From: Sediminicoccus rosea
GTDB taxonomy: Bacteria; Pseudomonadota; Alphaproteobacteria; Acetobacterales; Acetobacteraceae
Assembly: GCF_033547095.1 (NCBI RefSeq)
Contig: NZ_CP137852.1
Span: forward strand, 1,543,501-1,607,500
Direction: 5' to 3'
Length of the DNA: 64,000 nucleotides
Shown piece after piece: positions 28,925 through 36,769 of the stretch (within the stretch, counting starts at the first letter, position 1; every line of letters begins with the position of its first letter). Both the position numbers and the translations under genes were made by a program. The notes below the pieces were generated by a model. That model made no database searches and was not told where the DNA came from. It saw only the letters and a program-made list of their open reading frames with translations.

Positions 28925-29644
28925 TCAGACCTGGAGGTAGCGCGCCTGCACCTCGGGGTCGGCGCGGAACTGCTCCACGCTGCCGCGCCAGACGATGCTG
29001 CCCTTGTCGATCACCGCGACGCGCGTGGCGACGGCGAGGCAGAAGCGGCTGTTCTGCTCGGCCAGGATGATGGTGGTGCCGAGGTCGCGAAGCCGGCGTA
29101 TCAATGCGCCGATCTCCTGCACGATGAGTGGCGCCAGCCCCTCCGAGGGCTCGTCCAGCAGCAGCACGGCGGGGTTGCCCATCAGGCTGCGCGCGATGGT
29201 GAGCATCTGCTGCTCGCCGCCGGAAAGCCGACCCGCCATGCGCCGCCAGAGCGGCTGCAGCAGGGGAAACATCTCGAAGGCGCGGGCGCGGTTCCACTCG
29301 CTGCCGCCCACCCCCAGGCGCTCGGCGATCTCGAGGTTTTCTTCCACCGTGTGCTCGGGAAAGACCTGCCGGTCCTCGGGCACATAGGCGATGCCGGCGC
29401 GCGCGATCCGATAGGGCTTCTGCCCCGCCACATCCTGCCCGCGGATGACGACGCGCCCGGCCCTGGGCGGCAGCAGGCCCGCGATGGCCTTGAAGGTCGT
29501 GCTCTTGCCCGCGCCGTTGCGGCCCATGAGCGCGAGGGTTTCGCCGCGCTCCACCTCCAGCTTCACGCCGAAGAGCACCTGGCTTGCGCCATAGGTGGCG
29601 TCGAGACCATCCACCACCAGTTCGCTTCCCCCATGGTTGCTCAT
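28925..29644 (-). CDS. livF: Branched-chain-type ABC transporter ATPase LivF
   Basis: A 239-residue ABC ATPase. Walker A Gly-Arg-Asn-Gly-Ala-Gly-Lys-Ser-Thr is at 41-49, signature Leu-Ser-Gly-Gly-Glu-Gln at 140-145 and Walker B Leu-Leu-Leu-Asp-Glu at 161-165. The Glu-Gln-Asn H-loop variant and overall length are typical of LivF. Its ATG overlaps the livG stop (ATGA). The set LivK-LivH-LivM-(SDR)-LivG-LivF forms a high-affinity importer for hydrophobic amino acids, amides, short-chain acids or similar molecules. Confidence 0.93.
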   Translation of the reverse strand: MSNHGGSELVVDGLDATYGASQVLFGVKLEVERGETLALMGRNGAGKSTTFKAIAGLLPPRAGRVVIRGQDVAGQKPYRIARAGIAYVPEDRQVFPEHTVEENLEIAERLGVGGSEWNRARAFEMFPLLQPLWRRMAGRLSGGEQQMLTIARSLMGNPAVLLLDEPSEGLAPLIVQEIGALIRRLRDLGTTIILAEQNSRFCLAVATRVAVIDKGSIVWRGSVEQFRADPEVQARYLQV

Positions 29645-30396
29645 AGGGCGTGCTCCGCGCCGAGATAGGCCTCGACCACGGCCGGGTTGCGGCGCACCTC
29701 CTCCGGTGTGCCTTCGGCCAGGACCGCGCCGTAGCGCAGCACGCGCACGTTCTGCGCGATCTTGAAGACGATATCCATGTCGTGCTCGATGAAGATGAGC
29801 GTGAGCGAGCGCGCGGCCCAGAGGCGCTGCACGCGCTCGATCATGCGCCAGCGCTCATCCGGGCCCATGCCCGCGGTGGGCTCGTCCAGCAGCAGCACGC
29901 GCGGCTCCAGGGCGAGGGCGAGCGCGATGTCCAGCAGCTTCTGGTCGCCATGGGAGAGATGCCGCGCCTCTGTGCGGGCGAGCTGCGTCAGGCCGCAAAG
30001 CTCCATCACCTCCTCCGCCTGGCGCTTCACATCGGGCGGCGGGAAGCTCTGCAGCAGGCTCGCGGTGCGGCCGGCATGGGCCATCAGGCCGGCGGCCAGG
30101 CTGTCTTCCACGGTGAAGGTGGGAAACAGGTTCGCCACCTGGAAGGCGCGGCCGATGCCCCGGCGGACGATCTCCCGCCGGTCCAGCCCGGTGATCGAGA
30201 CGCCGTCCAGCAGCACCTGACCAGCGGTGACCGGCAGCTTGCCGGTGATGAGGTGAAACAGCGTGGTCTTGCCCGCGCCATTGGGGCCGATGATGGCCGA
30301 GAGCGTGCCCGGCTCGAAGGTCAGGCTGACATCATCGGTCGCGACCACGCCGCCGAAGGCCTTGCGCAGGCCGCGCAGCTCGAGGTGCCCGGTCAT
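29641..30396 (-). CDS. livG: Branched-chain-type ABC transporter ATPase LivG
   Basis: A 251-residue ABC ATPase with Walker A Gly-Pro-Asn-Gly-Ala-Gly-Lys-Thr-Thr at 37-45, a variant signature Leu-Ser-His-Gly-Asp-Gln at 147-152, and Walker B Val-Leu-Leu-Leu-Asp-Glu at 167-172. LivG relatives commonly have Leu-Ser-Tyr-Gly. The ATG at 30396 overlaps the stop of the upstream SDR gene, and the stop overlaps livF, so all three are translationally coupled. Confidence 0.92.
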   Translation of the reverse strand: MTGHLELRGLRKAFGGVVATDDVSLTFEPGTLSAIIGPNGAGKTTLFHLITGKLPVTAGQVLLDGVSITGLDRREIVRRGIGRAFQVANLFPTFTVEDSLAAGLMAHAGRTASLLQSFPPPDVKRQAEEVMELCGLTQLARTEARHLSHGDQKLLDIALALALEPRVLLLDEPTAGMGPDERWRMIERVQRLWAARSLTLIFIEHDMDIVFKIAQNVRVLRYGAVLAEGTPEEVRRNPAVVEAYLGAEHAL

Positions 30397-31181
30397 GGCA
30401 GGTTCCCCCGCGCGGGCGGCAGCCCGCCATAGGTGGCCCAGGAGCCGGCGACCAGCCAGCCCGCATCCACCGGCAGGTTGATGCCGGTGATGCTGCGCGC
30501 GGCGTCGGAGGCGAGGAAGAGCACGGCTTCCGCGATGTCCTCCGGCGTCACCATGCGGCCCTGGGCGGCGGCGTTCTCCAGCAGCCCCGGGTCGCGCTCG
30601 CCGGCGGCGATGGCGCTGGCAAGGGCCGGCGTCAGCGTGAAGCCGGGCGAGACCGCGTTCACCCGCACGCCGGAGCGGCCCCATTCGGCGGCGAGGCAGC
30701 GCGTCATCTCGATCACCGCGGCCTTGGCCGGCGAATAGGCGTGCAGCGGCATGGAGCGCATGCCGGCGATGGAGGCGATGGTCACGATGCTCCCCTGGCC
30801 GCGCCGCGCCATGCGCCCGCCGAAGGCGACGGCGGAATTCCAGGTGCCGATCTGGTCGATCCGCACCACCTCCTCCACATCGGCCTCGCTCAGAAGCTCG
30901 GCGCGCAGCGGGCGTTGCAGCACGCCGGCCGAGGTGACGAGGATGTCCACCGGGCCGAGACGCGCCTCGATCTCGGCGGCGGCCTCGTCATTGGCCGCCC
31001 GGTGGCCCACATCGAGCGCCAGGGCCGTGCCGCCGATCTCCTGCGCCAGCGCCTCCGCGCGGGCGAGGTCTCGGTCGGTCACCACCACGCGCGCGCCGCG
31101 TTCGGCGAGCATGCGGGAGCAGGCGGCGCCGATGCCGCTGGCGCCGCCGGTGATGACGGCAATGCGTCCCGTGAAGCTCAT
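30393..31181 (-). CDS. Short-chain dehydrogenase/reductase inside the liv operon
   Basis: A 262-residue classical SDR. Cofactor motif Thr-Gly-Gly-Ala-Ser-Gly-Ile-Gly is at 11-18, and Asp after the second strand (Val-Thr-Asp-Arg) points to NAD(H). Catalytic Ser137, Tyr149 and Lys153 are present. The usual tetrad Asn appears as Asp109, and Asn-Asn-Ala-Gly is Thr-Ser-Ala-Gly. Its stop overlaps livG and its start overlaps the livM stop (both ATGA), so it is genuinely embedded in the transporter operon. It probably oxidises the imported substrate or a metabolite of it. Substrate unknown. Confidence 0.9.
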   Translation of the reverse strand: MSFTGRIAVITGGASGIGAACSRMLAERGARVVVTDRDLARAEALAQEIGGTALALDVGHRAANDEAAAEIEARLGPVDILVTSAGVLQRPLRAELLSEADVEEVVRIDQIGTWNSAVAFGGRMARRGQGSIVTIASIAGMRSMPLHAYSPAKAAVIEMTRCLAAEWGRSGVRVNAVSPGFTLTPALASAIAAGERDPGLLENAAAQGRMVTPEDIAEAVLFLASDAARSITGINLPVDAGWLVAGSWATYGGLPPARGNLP

Positions 31182-32134
31182 GGCTGGCCCCCCTTGCGCG
31201 CGCGCCAGTGCTCCACCACGAAATCCAGCAGCCCCTTGCGAAGGCCGAGCACGATGATGAGCAGGATGATGCCGAAGAACAGGCCGTGATGCTCGGTCAG
31301 CGCCGTGATCCAGTCATTCAGCAGCAGGAAGATCCCGGTGCCGACCAGCGGGCCGAGGAAGACCGAGACGCCGCCCAGCATGATCATGAAGATCGCCTCG
31401 CCCGAGGTGGTCCAGAACGCGAAGGATGGAAAGGCGCCGGAGACGTAAAGGCTCATCAGCACGCCCGCCAGGCCGGCGAAGCCGCCCGCGATGACGAAGG
31501 CGGCGAGGCGATAGCGAAAGACCGAAAGCCCGACGAAGGCGGCACGGTCCGGATTGTCGCGCAGCATGCGAAGGGCCGCGCCGAAGGGCGAGCGCAGCAC
31601 CTGCCGCAGGATCACCGCCGAGAACAGCAGGCAGAACACGCTGAACCCCGCCAGATGGTCCTGCCGGGCGAGGTCGATGCCGAGGAAGGGGGGCTTCGGA
31701 ATGCCGCCCATCAGCCCCTGGTCGCCGCCGGTCAGGCCGATCCAGGAGAGGATCAGCGAATGCAGCAGCATCTGGAAGGCGAGGGTGAGGAAGGCGAAGT
31801 AGATCTCGGAGAGCCGCACGCACAGCGCGCCGATCACCAGCGCCAGCAGCGCGGTCAGCGCCACCGCGGCCAGGATGGCGGCGGGGATGGACCAGGCGCC
31901 GGTCTGCATCAGCAGTCCGAAGCTATAGGCCCCCATGCCGAAATAGGCCGCATGCCCGAAGGAGACGAGGCCGGCGCTGCCGATCAGGAGGTTGAGCGAG
32001 AGGGCCAGCAGCCCGAAGGTGGCGAAGCGGATGGTGAAATCCACCAGGCCCGGCGAGCGCATGCCGGCGAATTCCAGCGCCAGGAAGGCGACCAGGACGG
32101 CGAGCGCGATGCCCGCATCACGGCCAAAGCCCAT
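31178..32134 (-). CDS. livM: Branched-chain-type ABC transporter permease LivM
   Basis: A 318-residue permease with eight to ten hydrophobic segments. The LivM-type motif Asn-Leu-Leu-Ile-Gly-Ser-Ala-Gly-Leu-Val-Ser-Phe-Gly-His is near residues 47-60. A cytoplasmic EAA-like coupling region (Arg-Asp-Asn-Pro-Asp-Arg-Ala-Ala-Phe) is in the second half. The start shares one base with the livH stop (TGATG) and the stop overlaps the SDR gene. It partners LivH in the membrane pore. Confidence 0.93.
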   Translation of the reverse strand: MGFGRDAGIALAVLVAFLALEFAGMRSPGLVDFTIRFATFGLLALSLNLLIGSAGLVSFGHAAYFGMGAYSFGLLMQTGAWSIPAAILAAVALTALLALVIGALCVRLSEIYFAFLTLAFQMLLHSLILSWIGLTGGDQGLMGGIPKPPFLGIDLARQDHLAGFSVFCLLFSAVILRQVLRSPFGAALRMLRDNPDRAAFVGLSVFRYRLAAFVIAGGFAGLAGVLMSLYVSGAFPSFAFWTTSGEAIFMIMLGGVSVFLGPLVGTGIFLLLNDWITALTEHHGLFFGIILLIIVLGLRKGLLDFVVEHWRARKGGQP

Positions 32135-33033
32135 CAGCCGCGCCTCCCGCCGAGGCCGCTGGGCCTGAGGATCAGCACCAGCGCCATGATCACGAACATC
32201 GCGCCCTCGACGAAGAGCGGAAAGCCGATGGAGCCGAAGGAGCGGGTGAGCCCCAGGATCAGCGAGGCGGCAAGCGCGCCGCCGATCGAACCCATGCCGC
32301 CGATGACGGTGACGATGAAGCTCTCGATCAGGATGGAGACGCCAGCCCCCGGCACAACGGAGCGGATCGGCGCGGAAAGCGCGCCCGCCGCACCCGCCAG
32401 CCCCGCGCCGATGGCGAACACCGCCGCATAGATGACGGTGGTGTTGATGCCCAAGGCCCCCACCATCCCCGGATTCACCGCCGCCGCGCGTACGATGCGG
32501 CCGAAGCGCGTCCGCCCCATGCCCCAGGCGAGGGCGACCGCGATCAGGGCCGTGATGCCGAAGAGGATCGCGTAGAAATAGGGCACGATCCCGCCACCGA
32601 TGATGAAGGGCGGATGGAGGAAGGTGGGTGGTACGCCCATGTTCCGGAAATCAGCGCCCCAGATGATCTTCACCACATCATCCAGGATCAGGATGATGGC
32701 GTAGCAGACCAGCAGCTGCATCAGCACATCCTGCCCGTAGATGCGGCTCAGCAGGAAGCGCTCGAAGAGCAGGCCGAGCAGCGCGGCGCCGAGCGTGCCC
32801 GCCACCACCGCCAGCGCGAAGCTGCCCGTGGGTTCATAGGCCGCCAGCGCGAAATAGGCGCCCATCATGTAGAGCGAGCCATGGGCGAAATTGGTGATGC
32901 CGAGCACGCCGAAGATCAGCGTGAGCCCGGAGGCGACGAGAAACAGCAGCATGCCGATGGTCAGCCCCGCGGCCAGCTGCGTGACCATGCAGGAGACGGA
33001 GGTGACGCATTCGGCGAGTTCAGTGAGTTCCAT
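32134..33033 (-). CDS. livH: Branched-chain-type ABC transporter permease LivH
   Basis: A 299-residue permease with the LivH motif Thr-Asn-Phe-Ala-His-Gly-Ser-Leu-Tyr-Met near residues 47-56 and about eight membrane helices. The C-terminal coupling motif (Val-Asn-Pro-Gly-Met-Val-Gly-Ala-Leu-Gly) matches the family. It follows the binding-protein gene by 57 bp. The N-terminus has two Cys near residues 9 and 15, unusual for a LivH start, so a start further in at Met16 (32988) is possible. Confidence 0.92.
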   Translation of the reverse strand: MELTELAECVTSVSCMVTQLAAGLTIGMLLFLVASGLTLIFGVLGITNFAHGSLYMMGAYFALAAYEPTGSFALAVVAGTLGAALLGLLFERFLLSRIYGQDVLMQLLVCYAIILILDDVVKIIWGADFRNMGVPPTFLHPPFIIGGGIVPYFYAILFGITALIAVALAWGMGRTRFGRIVRAAAVNPGMVGALGINTTVIYAAVFAIGAGLAGAAGALSAPIRSVVPGAGVSILIESFIVTVIGGMGSIGGALAASLILGLTRSFGSIGFPLFVEGAMFVIMALVLILRPSGLGGRRG

Positions 33034-33090
33034 CAGGGGCTTCCGCGCAGGAGTGGGTCAAAGGGCGGCCGCCCCGGATGAGCGCTGGGG

Positions 33091-34353
33091 TCAGGTCCAG
33101 CCCTTGGCGCGCTTCCACTCGGCCTCGAGCCGCAGGATGGTCGCCCAATCGGCCTTCTGCATGTTCTCGACGAAGGGATCGGCGCTGATCGTGGTGCCCC
33201 AGCCGATGGCGTAGTTGATCAGCGTCTGGTCCTCCGCACGCATGGTCACGGTGCCGTCGGCGGCGAAGGGGCTCGGGATGGTCATGCCCTTCAGCTTGGC
33301 CGCCAGCTCGCGCGGGTTGGTGCCGCCCACCTGGCGCAGCGCCGTCGTCAGCAGGCGGACGGCGGTGGCCGACTGCCAGGACCAGTTGGTGGGGAAGGTG
33401 TTGAAGCGGCGGTTATACTCCGTCGCGAAGGCCTGGTTCTCCGGCACGGGCGGGAAGTTCCGCAGGTAGCGATTGCCCGAATGCACGCCGCGCGGCAGGT
33501 TCCGCACCTGCTGCAGCGTCGTGTAGTCGGCCATGTTGACCGCGAAGAACTGCGACTGCGCGAAGAGACCGAAGATCGAGGCCTGCTCGACGAAGGTCAC
33601 GAGGTCCCCTGCCCAGAGGCAGGAATAGATCGCCTGCGGGCGGCCCTGGCTCAGGCGGGTGATGTTCTCGGTGTAGTCGGGCTGGAAGAGGCGCGGCCAG
33701 GTCTCGCCCGTGATCTGGATGTCGGCGTTGAAGCTGCGGGCGAATTCCACGAATTCAGCGGTCGTGTCGCGGCCATAGGCATAGTCGGGCGAGATGGTCA
33801 TCCAGCGGCGCAGATTGCGCTGCCGCGCGATATTGGCGGCGTAGTAGCCGCCCGCGATCGAGTCATGGATGCCCTGCCGCGCCACGCGGAAGGCGTTCCA
33901 GAAGCGCTGGCGCGGATCGGCGGTCAGCGAGGACGTCTCGGAATTGATGTGGAAGGTCAGCGTTCCCGTCTCGCGCACCACCTCATGGATGGCGAAGCCG
34001 CCCGAGGAGGGTTCCGCGTCGAACAGGACATCCACCTGGTCGCTGCTGATCATCTCACGCGCGATGCGCGCGGCCTCGGCCGGCACGCCGCGGCTGTCGC
34101 GGACGATCAGCTCGATCGGGCGCCCATCCAGGCCGCCGGCGGCATTGAAGGCGTCCACCTCCATCTGCATCGCGTTGCGCGAGGAGATGCCGAGCTGCGC
34201 GACGCGACCCGAGAGGATGGTGGGCACGCCGATCTTGATGGGCTGGCGCGGCTGGGTGAAGCCCAGGCGCGGGAAGCCGGTGATGGCGGCGGCCGCACCC
34301 GCCGCGCCCAGGATGCCACGGCGGCGGAGGCCCGCCCTTGTGCTGTCGCTCAT
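33091..34353 (-). CDS. Branched-chain-type ABC transporter substrate-binding protein
   Basis: A 420-residue periplasmic binding protein of the LivJ/LivK (Peripla_BP_6) family. The N-terminus has a Tat-like Arg-Arg-Arg-Gly-Ile-Leu-Gly-Ala-Ala start. The mature domain opens Ile-Lys-Ile-Gly-Val-Pro-Thr-Ile-Leu-Ser-Gly and contains Phe-Asn-Ala-Ala-Gly-Gly-Leu-Asp-Gly-Arg-Pro-Ile, typical of this group. It is longer than classical LivK (about 370), matching urea/amide/aromatic-acid-type relatives. It is first in the livKHM-SDR-GF order and divergent from a luciferase-like monooxygenase gene. The ligand cannot be named. Confidence 0.9.
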   Translation of the reverse strand: MSDSTRAGLRRRGILGAAGAAAAITGFPRLGFTQPRQPIKIGVPTILSGRVAQLGISSRNAMQMEVDAFNAAGGLDGRPIELIVRDSRGVPAEAARIAREMISSDQVDVLFDAEPSSGGFAIHEVVRETGTLTFHINSETSSLTADPRQRFWNAFRVARQGIHDSIAGGYYAANIARQRNLRRWMTISPDYAYGRDTTAEFVEFARSFNADIQITGETWPRLFQPDYTENITRLSQGRPQAIYSCLWAGDLVTFVEQASIFGLFAQSQFFAVNMADYTTLQQVRNLPRGVHSGNRYLRNFPPVPENQAFATEYNRRFNTFPTNWSWQSATAVRLLTTALRQVGGTNPRELAAKLKGMTIPSPFAADGTVTMRAEDQTLINYAIGWGTTISADPFVENMQKADWATILRLEAEWKRAKGWT

Positions 34354-34458
34354 GCTCGTCTCTTCCCTTACGTTCGCGGCGTGCCGCCTTGGTCTTGTGC
34401 CCGCGCTCTTGCGTCGGTTGATGCCTTGGACGGCAAAACGCTAGGCGCGTGTTCCGCG

Positions 34459-34477
34459 CGCTGTCAATTCGACAGCG
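34459..34477. promoter_or_regulatory. Palindrome in divergent liv / LLM intergenic region
   Basis: A perfect 7-bp inverted repeat, CGCTGTC and GACAGCG, separated by five bases (AATTC), lies between the divergent liv operon and the luciferase-like monooxygenase gene (34354-34545). The size and symmetry suit a dimeric repressor operator. No regulator gene is adjacent. Confidence 0.35.
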
Positions 34478-34545
34478 AAGGCTTGGCATGCGCGGCGAAA
34501 CCCCTGTTTACTTCCCGTGCTCCGCACTGCGGGAAAGGCCGTCGC

Positions 34546-35592
34546 ATGGATTTCGCCCTGTTCAACCTGATGTCCCTCAACCACGCCGAGGAGACGCCCG
34601 GGGAGGTGATGGCGCTGACCACCGCCGCCGTGCAGCAGGCCGAGGCCCTGGGCTTCGATTCCACCTGGTTTGCCGAGCACCACTTCACCAGCGCCTCCGT
34701 CTGCGCCTCGCCCCTGATGATGGCGGCGCATTGCGCGGCGCTGACCAAGCGCATTCGCCTCGGCCCCGCCGTGGTGGTGCTGCCGCTGCACCACCCGCTG
34801 CGCGTGGTGCAGGAGGTGGGGATGCTGAACATCCTGACCGGCGGCCGGCTCAACCTCGGCATCGGCACGGGCCACCAGCCGCACGAGTTCCGCAGCTTCG
34901 GCGTGGATCTCGCGGCGCGCACGGAGATCCTGACCGAGGGGTGGGACATCCTGGAGCAGGGACTTCGCACCGGCGTGGTCGAGCATGCGGGCACACATTA
35001 CCAGATTCCCGCCACGCCCATCTGCATCCCAAGCGCGATGCCGCCGCTCTATCTCGCCGGCGGCAGCCCCGATCTGCTGGCCCGCGCCGCGCGCTGCGGG
35101 GCCACGCCGCTGATCAGCCAGGGCCTGCGCGAGGCGGAGGCGGCGCTGCCGCTCAAGGCGCGCGCCGAGGCCGGCTATCGCGCGGGCGGCTTCACCGGAC
35201 GCGACATTCCGCTCGGCATCCAGCGCTATGTCTTCGTGACCGAGGACCCGGCCGAGCAGCGGCAGGCGGCGGAGGGGCTGCTCAAGCTCGCGCGCGCCAC
35301 GCTCTCGCTGCGCGACGACGTGCCGCCGCGCGACGGCGTCATGATGCGCTCCGTGCCCTATGAGGGTGAGCCCAGCGTGGAGTGGCTGCTGGAGCGCGCG
35401 CCGATCGGTCCGGCCGAGAAGGTCGCGCGCATCCTGGCGCATGACATGCGCGTGCTCCGCCCCTCGCATATGAGCCTCTACATGGGCTTTTCCGGCCTGC
35501 CGCGGGGCCGGGTGCTGGAGGCGCTCGAGCGGCTGGGGCGGGACGTGCTGCCTGTGCTGCGCCGGGGCGAGGCGTTGGCGCTCGCCTCCTGA
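34546..35592 (+). CDS. LLM class flavin-dependent oxidoreductase
   Basis: A 348-residue luciferase-like (TIM-barrel) FMN-dependent oxidoreductase. It opens Met-Asp-Phe-Ala-Leu-Phe and has Phe-Asp-Ser-Thr-Trp-Phe-Ala-Glu-His-His-Phe, Ile-Arg-Leu-Gly-Pro-Ala-Val-Val-Val-Leu-Pro-Leu-His-His-Pro and Gly-Gly-Arg-Leu-Asn-Leu-Gly-Ile-Gly-Thr-Gly, all family landmarks. The ATG at 34546 is preceded by GGGAAAGG about eight bases upstream. It is divergent from the liv operon that contains an SDR and a Baeyer-Villiger monooxygenase, so it may belong to the same oxidation pathway. It ends one base before a convergent Bug gene. Substrate unknown. Confidence 0.9.
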   Translation: MDFALFNLMSLNHAEETPGEVMALTTAAVQQAEALGFDSTWFAEHHFTSASVCASPLMMAAHCAALTKRIRLGPAVVVLPLHHPLRVVQEVGMLNILTGGRLNLGIGTGHQPHEFRSFGVDLAARTEILTEGWDILEQGLRTGVVEHAGTHYQIPATPICIPSAMPPLYLAGGSPDLLARAARCGATPLISQGLREAEAALPLKARAEAGYRAGGFTGRDIPLGIQRYVFVTEDPAEQRQAAEGLLKLARATLSLRDDVPPRDGVMMRSVPYEGEPSVEWLLERAPIGPAEKVARILAHDMRVLRPSHMSLYMGFSGLPRGRVLEALERLGRDVLPVLRRGEALALAS

Positions 35593-35593
35593 G

Positions 35594-36583
35594 CTACTCT
35601 ACCCGCGCGCCCACGCGCTCCACGATGGCGCGCCAGGTGACAAGGTCGCGTGCCAGGCGCGCGCTGGTGGCCGGCCCGTCCGCCACGGCCGGCGTGAAGC
35701 CCATGGCGACCACGCGCTCCTCGATTTCGCGCTCGCGTGCCACGCGGGTGAAGACGTCCGAGAGGCGGCGCACGATGGGAGCCGGCGTGCGGGCCGGAAC
35801 CAGCAGGCTGTACCAGGTGGTGCTGTCGAAGCCTGGCAGGTTGCAGGCCTCGGCCAGGGTCGGAATCTCGGGCACCGCCGGCACGCGGGTGGCGGAGGTG
35901 ACGCCGAGCAGCCTCACCCGGCCCTGGCGATAGGCCTCGATCACCGGGCCGGTCTGGTAGAAGAAGAGGTCCACATCGCCCTGGTAGAGCGCGGTGATGG
36001 CGAAGGGCCCGCCGCGATAGGGCACGTGCACGAGATCCAGCCCGAAGGCGACCGCGAATTGCGCGGCGGCGAGATGCGTCGAGGCGCCGATGCCGGTGCT
36101 GGCATAGTTCATCCGCCCCGGCGCGGCGCGTGCGGCGCTGATCACCGCCTGGCAATCGGTGAATTGCGGCCGCCGCTCCGGGCTGACCGTGAGGAAGTTT
36201 GGCGCCTCGAAGGTCGTCAGCAGCGGGATGAAATCCGCCTGGGTGTCCACCGGCATGCGCGGGAAGACCGAGGGGCTGATGGAGAGCATGGCCGAGGTTG
36301 CGATCAGCACGGTGTGGCCGTCGGGCACGGCGCGGGCCGCATATTCCATGCCGATATTGCCCGAGGCGCCGGCGCGGATGTCGATCACCACGGGCACACC
36401 GAGTTCCTGCTGCACGCGGGCCTGGATGAGGCGGCCATAGATGTCGGGCGCGGTGCCGGCAGGGAAGCCCGTGACCAGCATCAGAGGCCGGCCCGGCTGC
36501 GGGAATTCCTGCGCGGTTGCGGGCGCCCAGACGCCCAGCAGGGCGGCCGCGGCCAGGATCACGTTGCGAAGCCCATGCGTCAT
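35594..36583 (-). CDS. Bug/TctC-type binding protein (4)
   Basis: A 329-residue periplasmic binding protein with a Sec signal (cleavage likely after Ala-Thr-Ala-Gln). The ligand loop is Phe-Pro-Ala-Gly-Thr-Ala-Pro-Asp, a variant of the usual Pro-Pro-Gly-Gly-x-x-Asp, and the second motif is Ile-Asp-Ile-Arg-Ala-Gly-Ala-Ser-Gly rather than Val-Glu-Asn-Arg. These changes mark it as a divergent Bug. I chose ATG 36583 with AAGGA upstream; the longer frame adds no signal-like sequence. It is divergent from a TRZ/ATZ-like amidohydrolase gene. Confidence 0.88.
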   Translation of the reverse strand: MTHGLRNVILAAAALLGVWAPATAQEFPQPGRPLMLVTGFPAGTAPDIYGRLIQARVQQELGVPVVIDIRAGASGNIGMEYAARAVPDGHTVLIATSAMLSISPSVFPRMPVDTQADFIPLLTTFEAPNFLTVSPERRPQFTDCQAVISAARAAPGRMNYASTGIGASTHLAAAQFAVAFGLDLVHVPYRGGPFAITALYQGDVDLFFYQTGPVIEAYRQGRVRLLGVTSATRVPAVPEIPTLAEACNLPGFDSTTWYSLLVPARTPAPIVRRLSDVFTRVAREREIEERVVAMGFTPAVADGPATSARLARDLVTWRAIVERVGARVE

Positions 36584-36682
36584 CGAGGCATTTCCTTGTC
36601 CGATGGTGACCGTGCCGGCGTCCTTCACGCCGAGTGTGGAATGAATGGCGCGCGGCTTTCAAGCGGGAAGCGCGAGGGCGCT

Positions 36683-36710
36683 TTGACGCCGCGCGCGGCG
36701 GCACGATAGC
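36683..36710 (+). promoter_or_regulatory. Candidate promoter for the amidohydrolase gene
   Basis: TTGACG (36683-36688) is followed after 16 bases by GATAGC (36705-36710), or after 17 by ATAGCC. This fits a sigma-70-type promoter reading toward the amidohydrolase, with transcription starting near 36717. Confidence 0.35.
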
Positions 36711-36739
36711 CTTTGCCGGCGCAGCAGGAGGATCAGGGC

Positions 36740-36769
36740 ATGGCACAGCAAGGGCGGCACGCGCGATGA
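36740..36769 (+). CDS. Possible 9-residue leader peptide upstream of amidohydrolase
   Basis: A very short open frame (Met-Ala-Gln-Gln-Gly-Arg-His-Ala-Arg, then stop) begins eight bases after a perfect AGGAGG (36726-36731). Its stop overlaps the amidohydrolase ATG as ATGA. The amidohydrolase itself has no strong ribosome-binding site at normal distance, so translation of this mini-ORF may deliver ribosomes to it. It could equally be chance, with the AGGAGG serving as a distant site. Confidence 0.3.
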   Translation: MAQQGRHAR

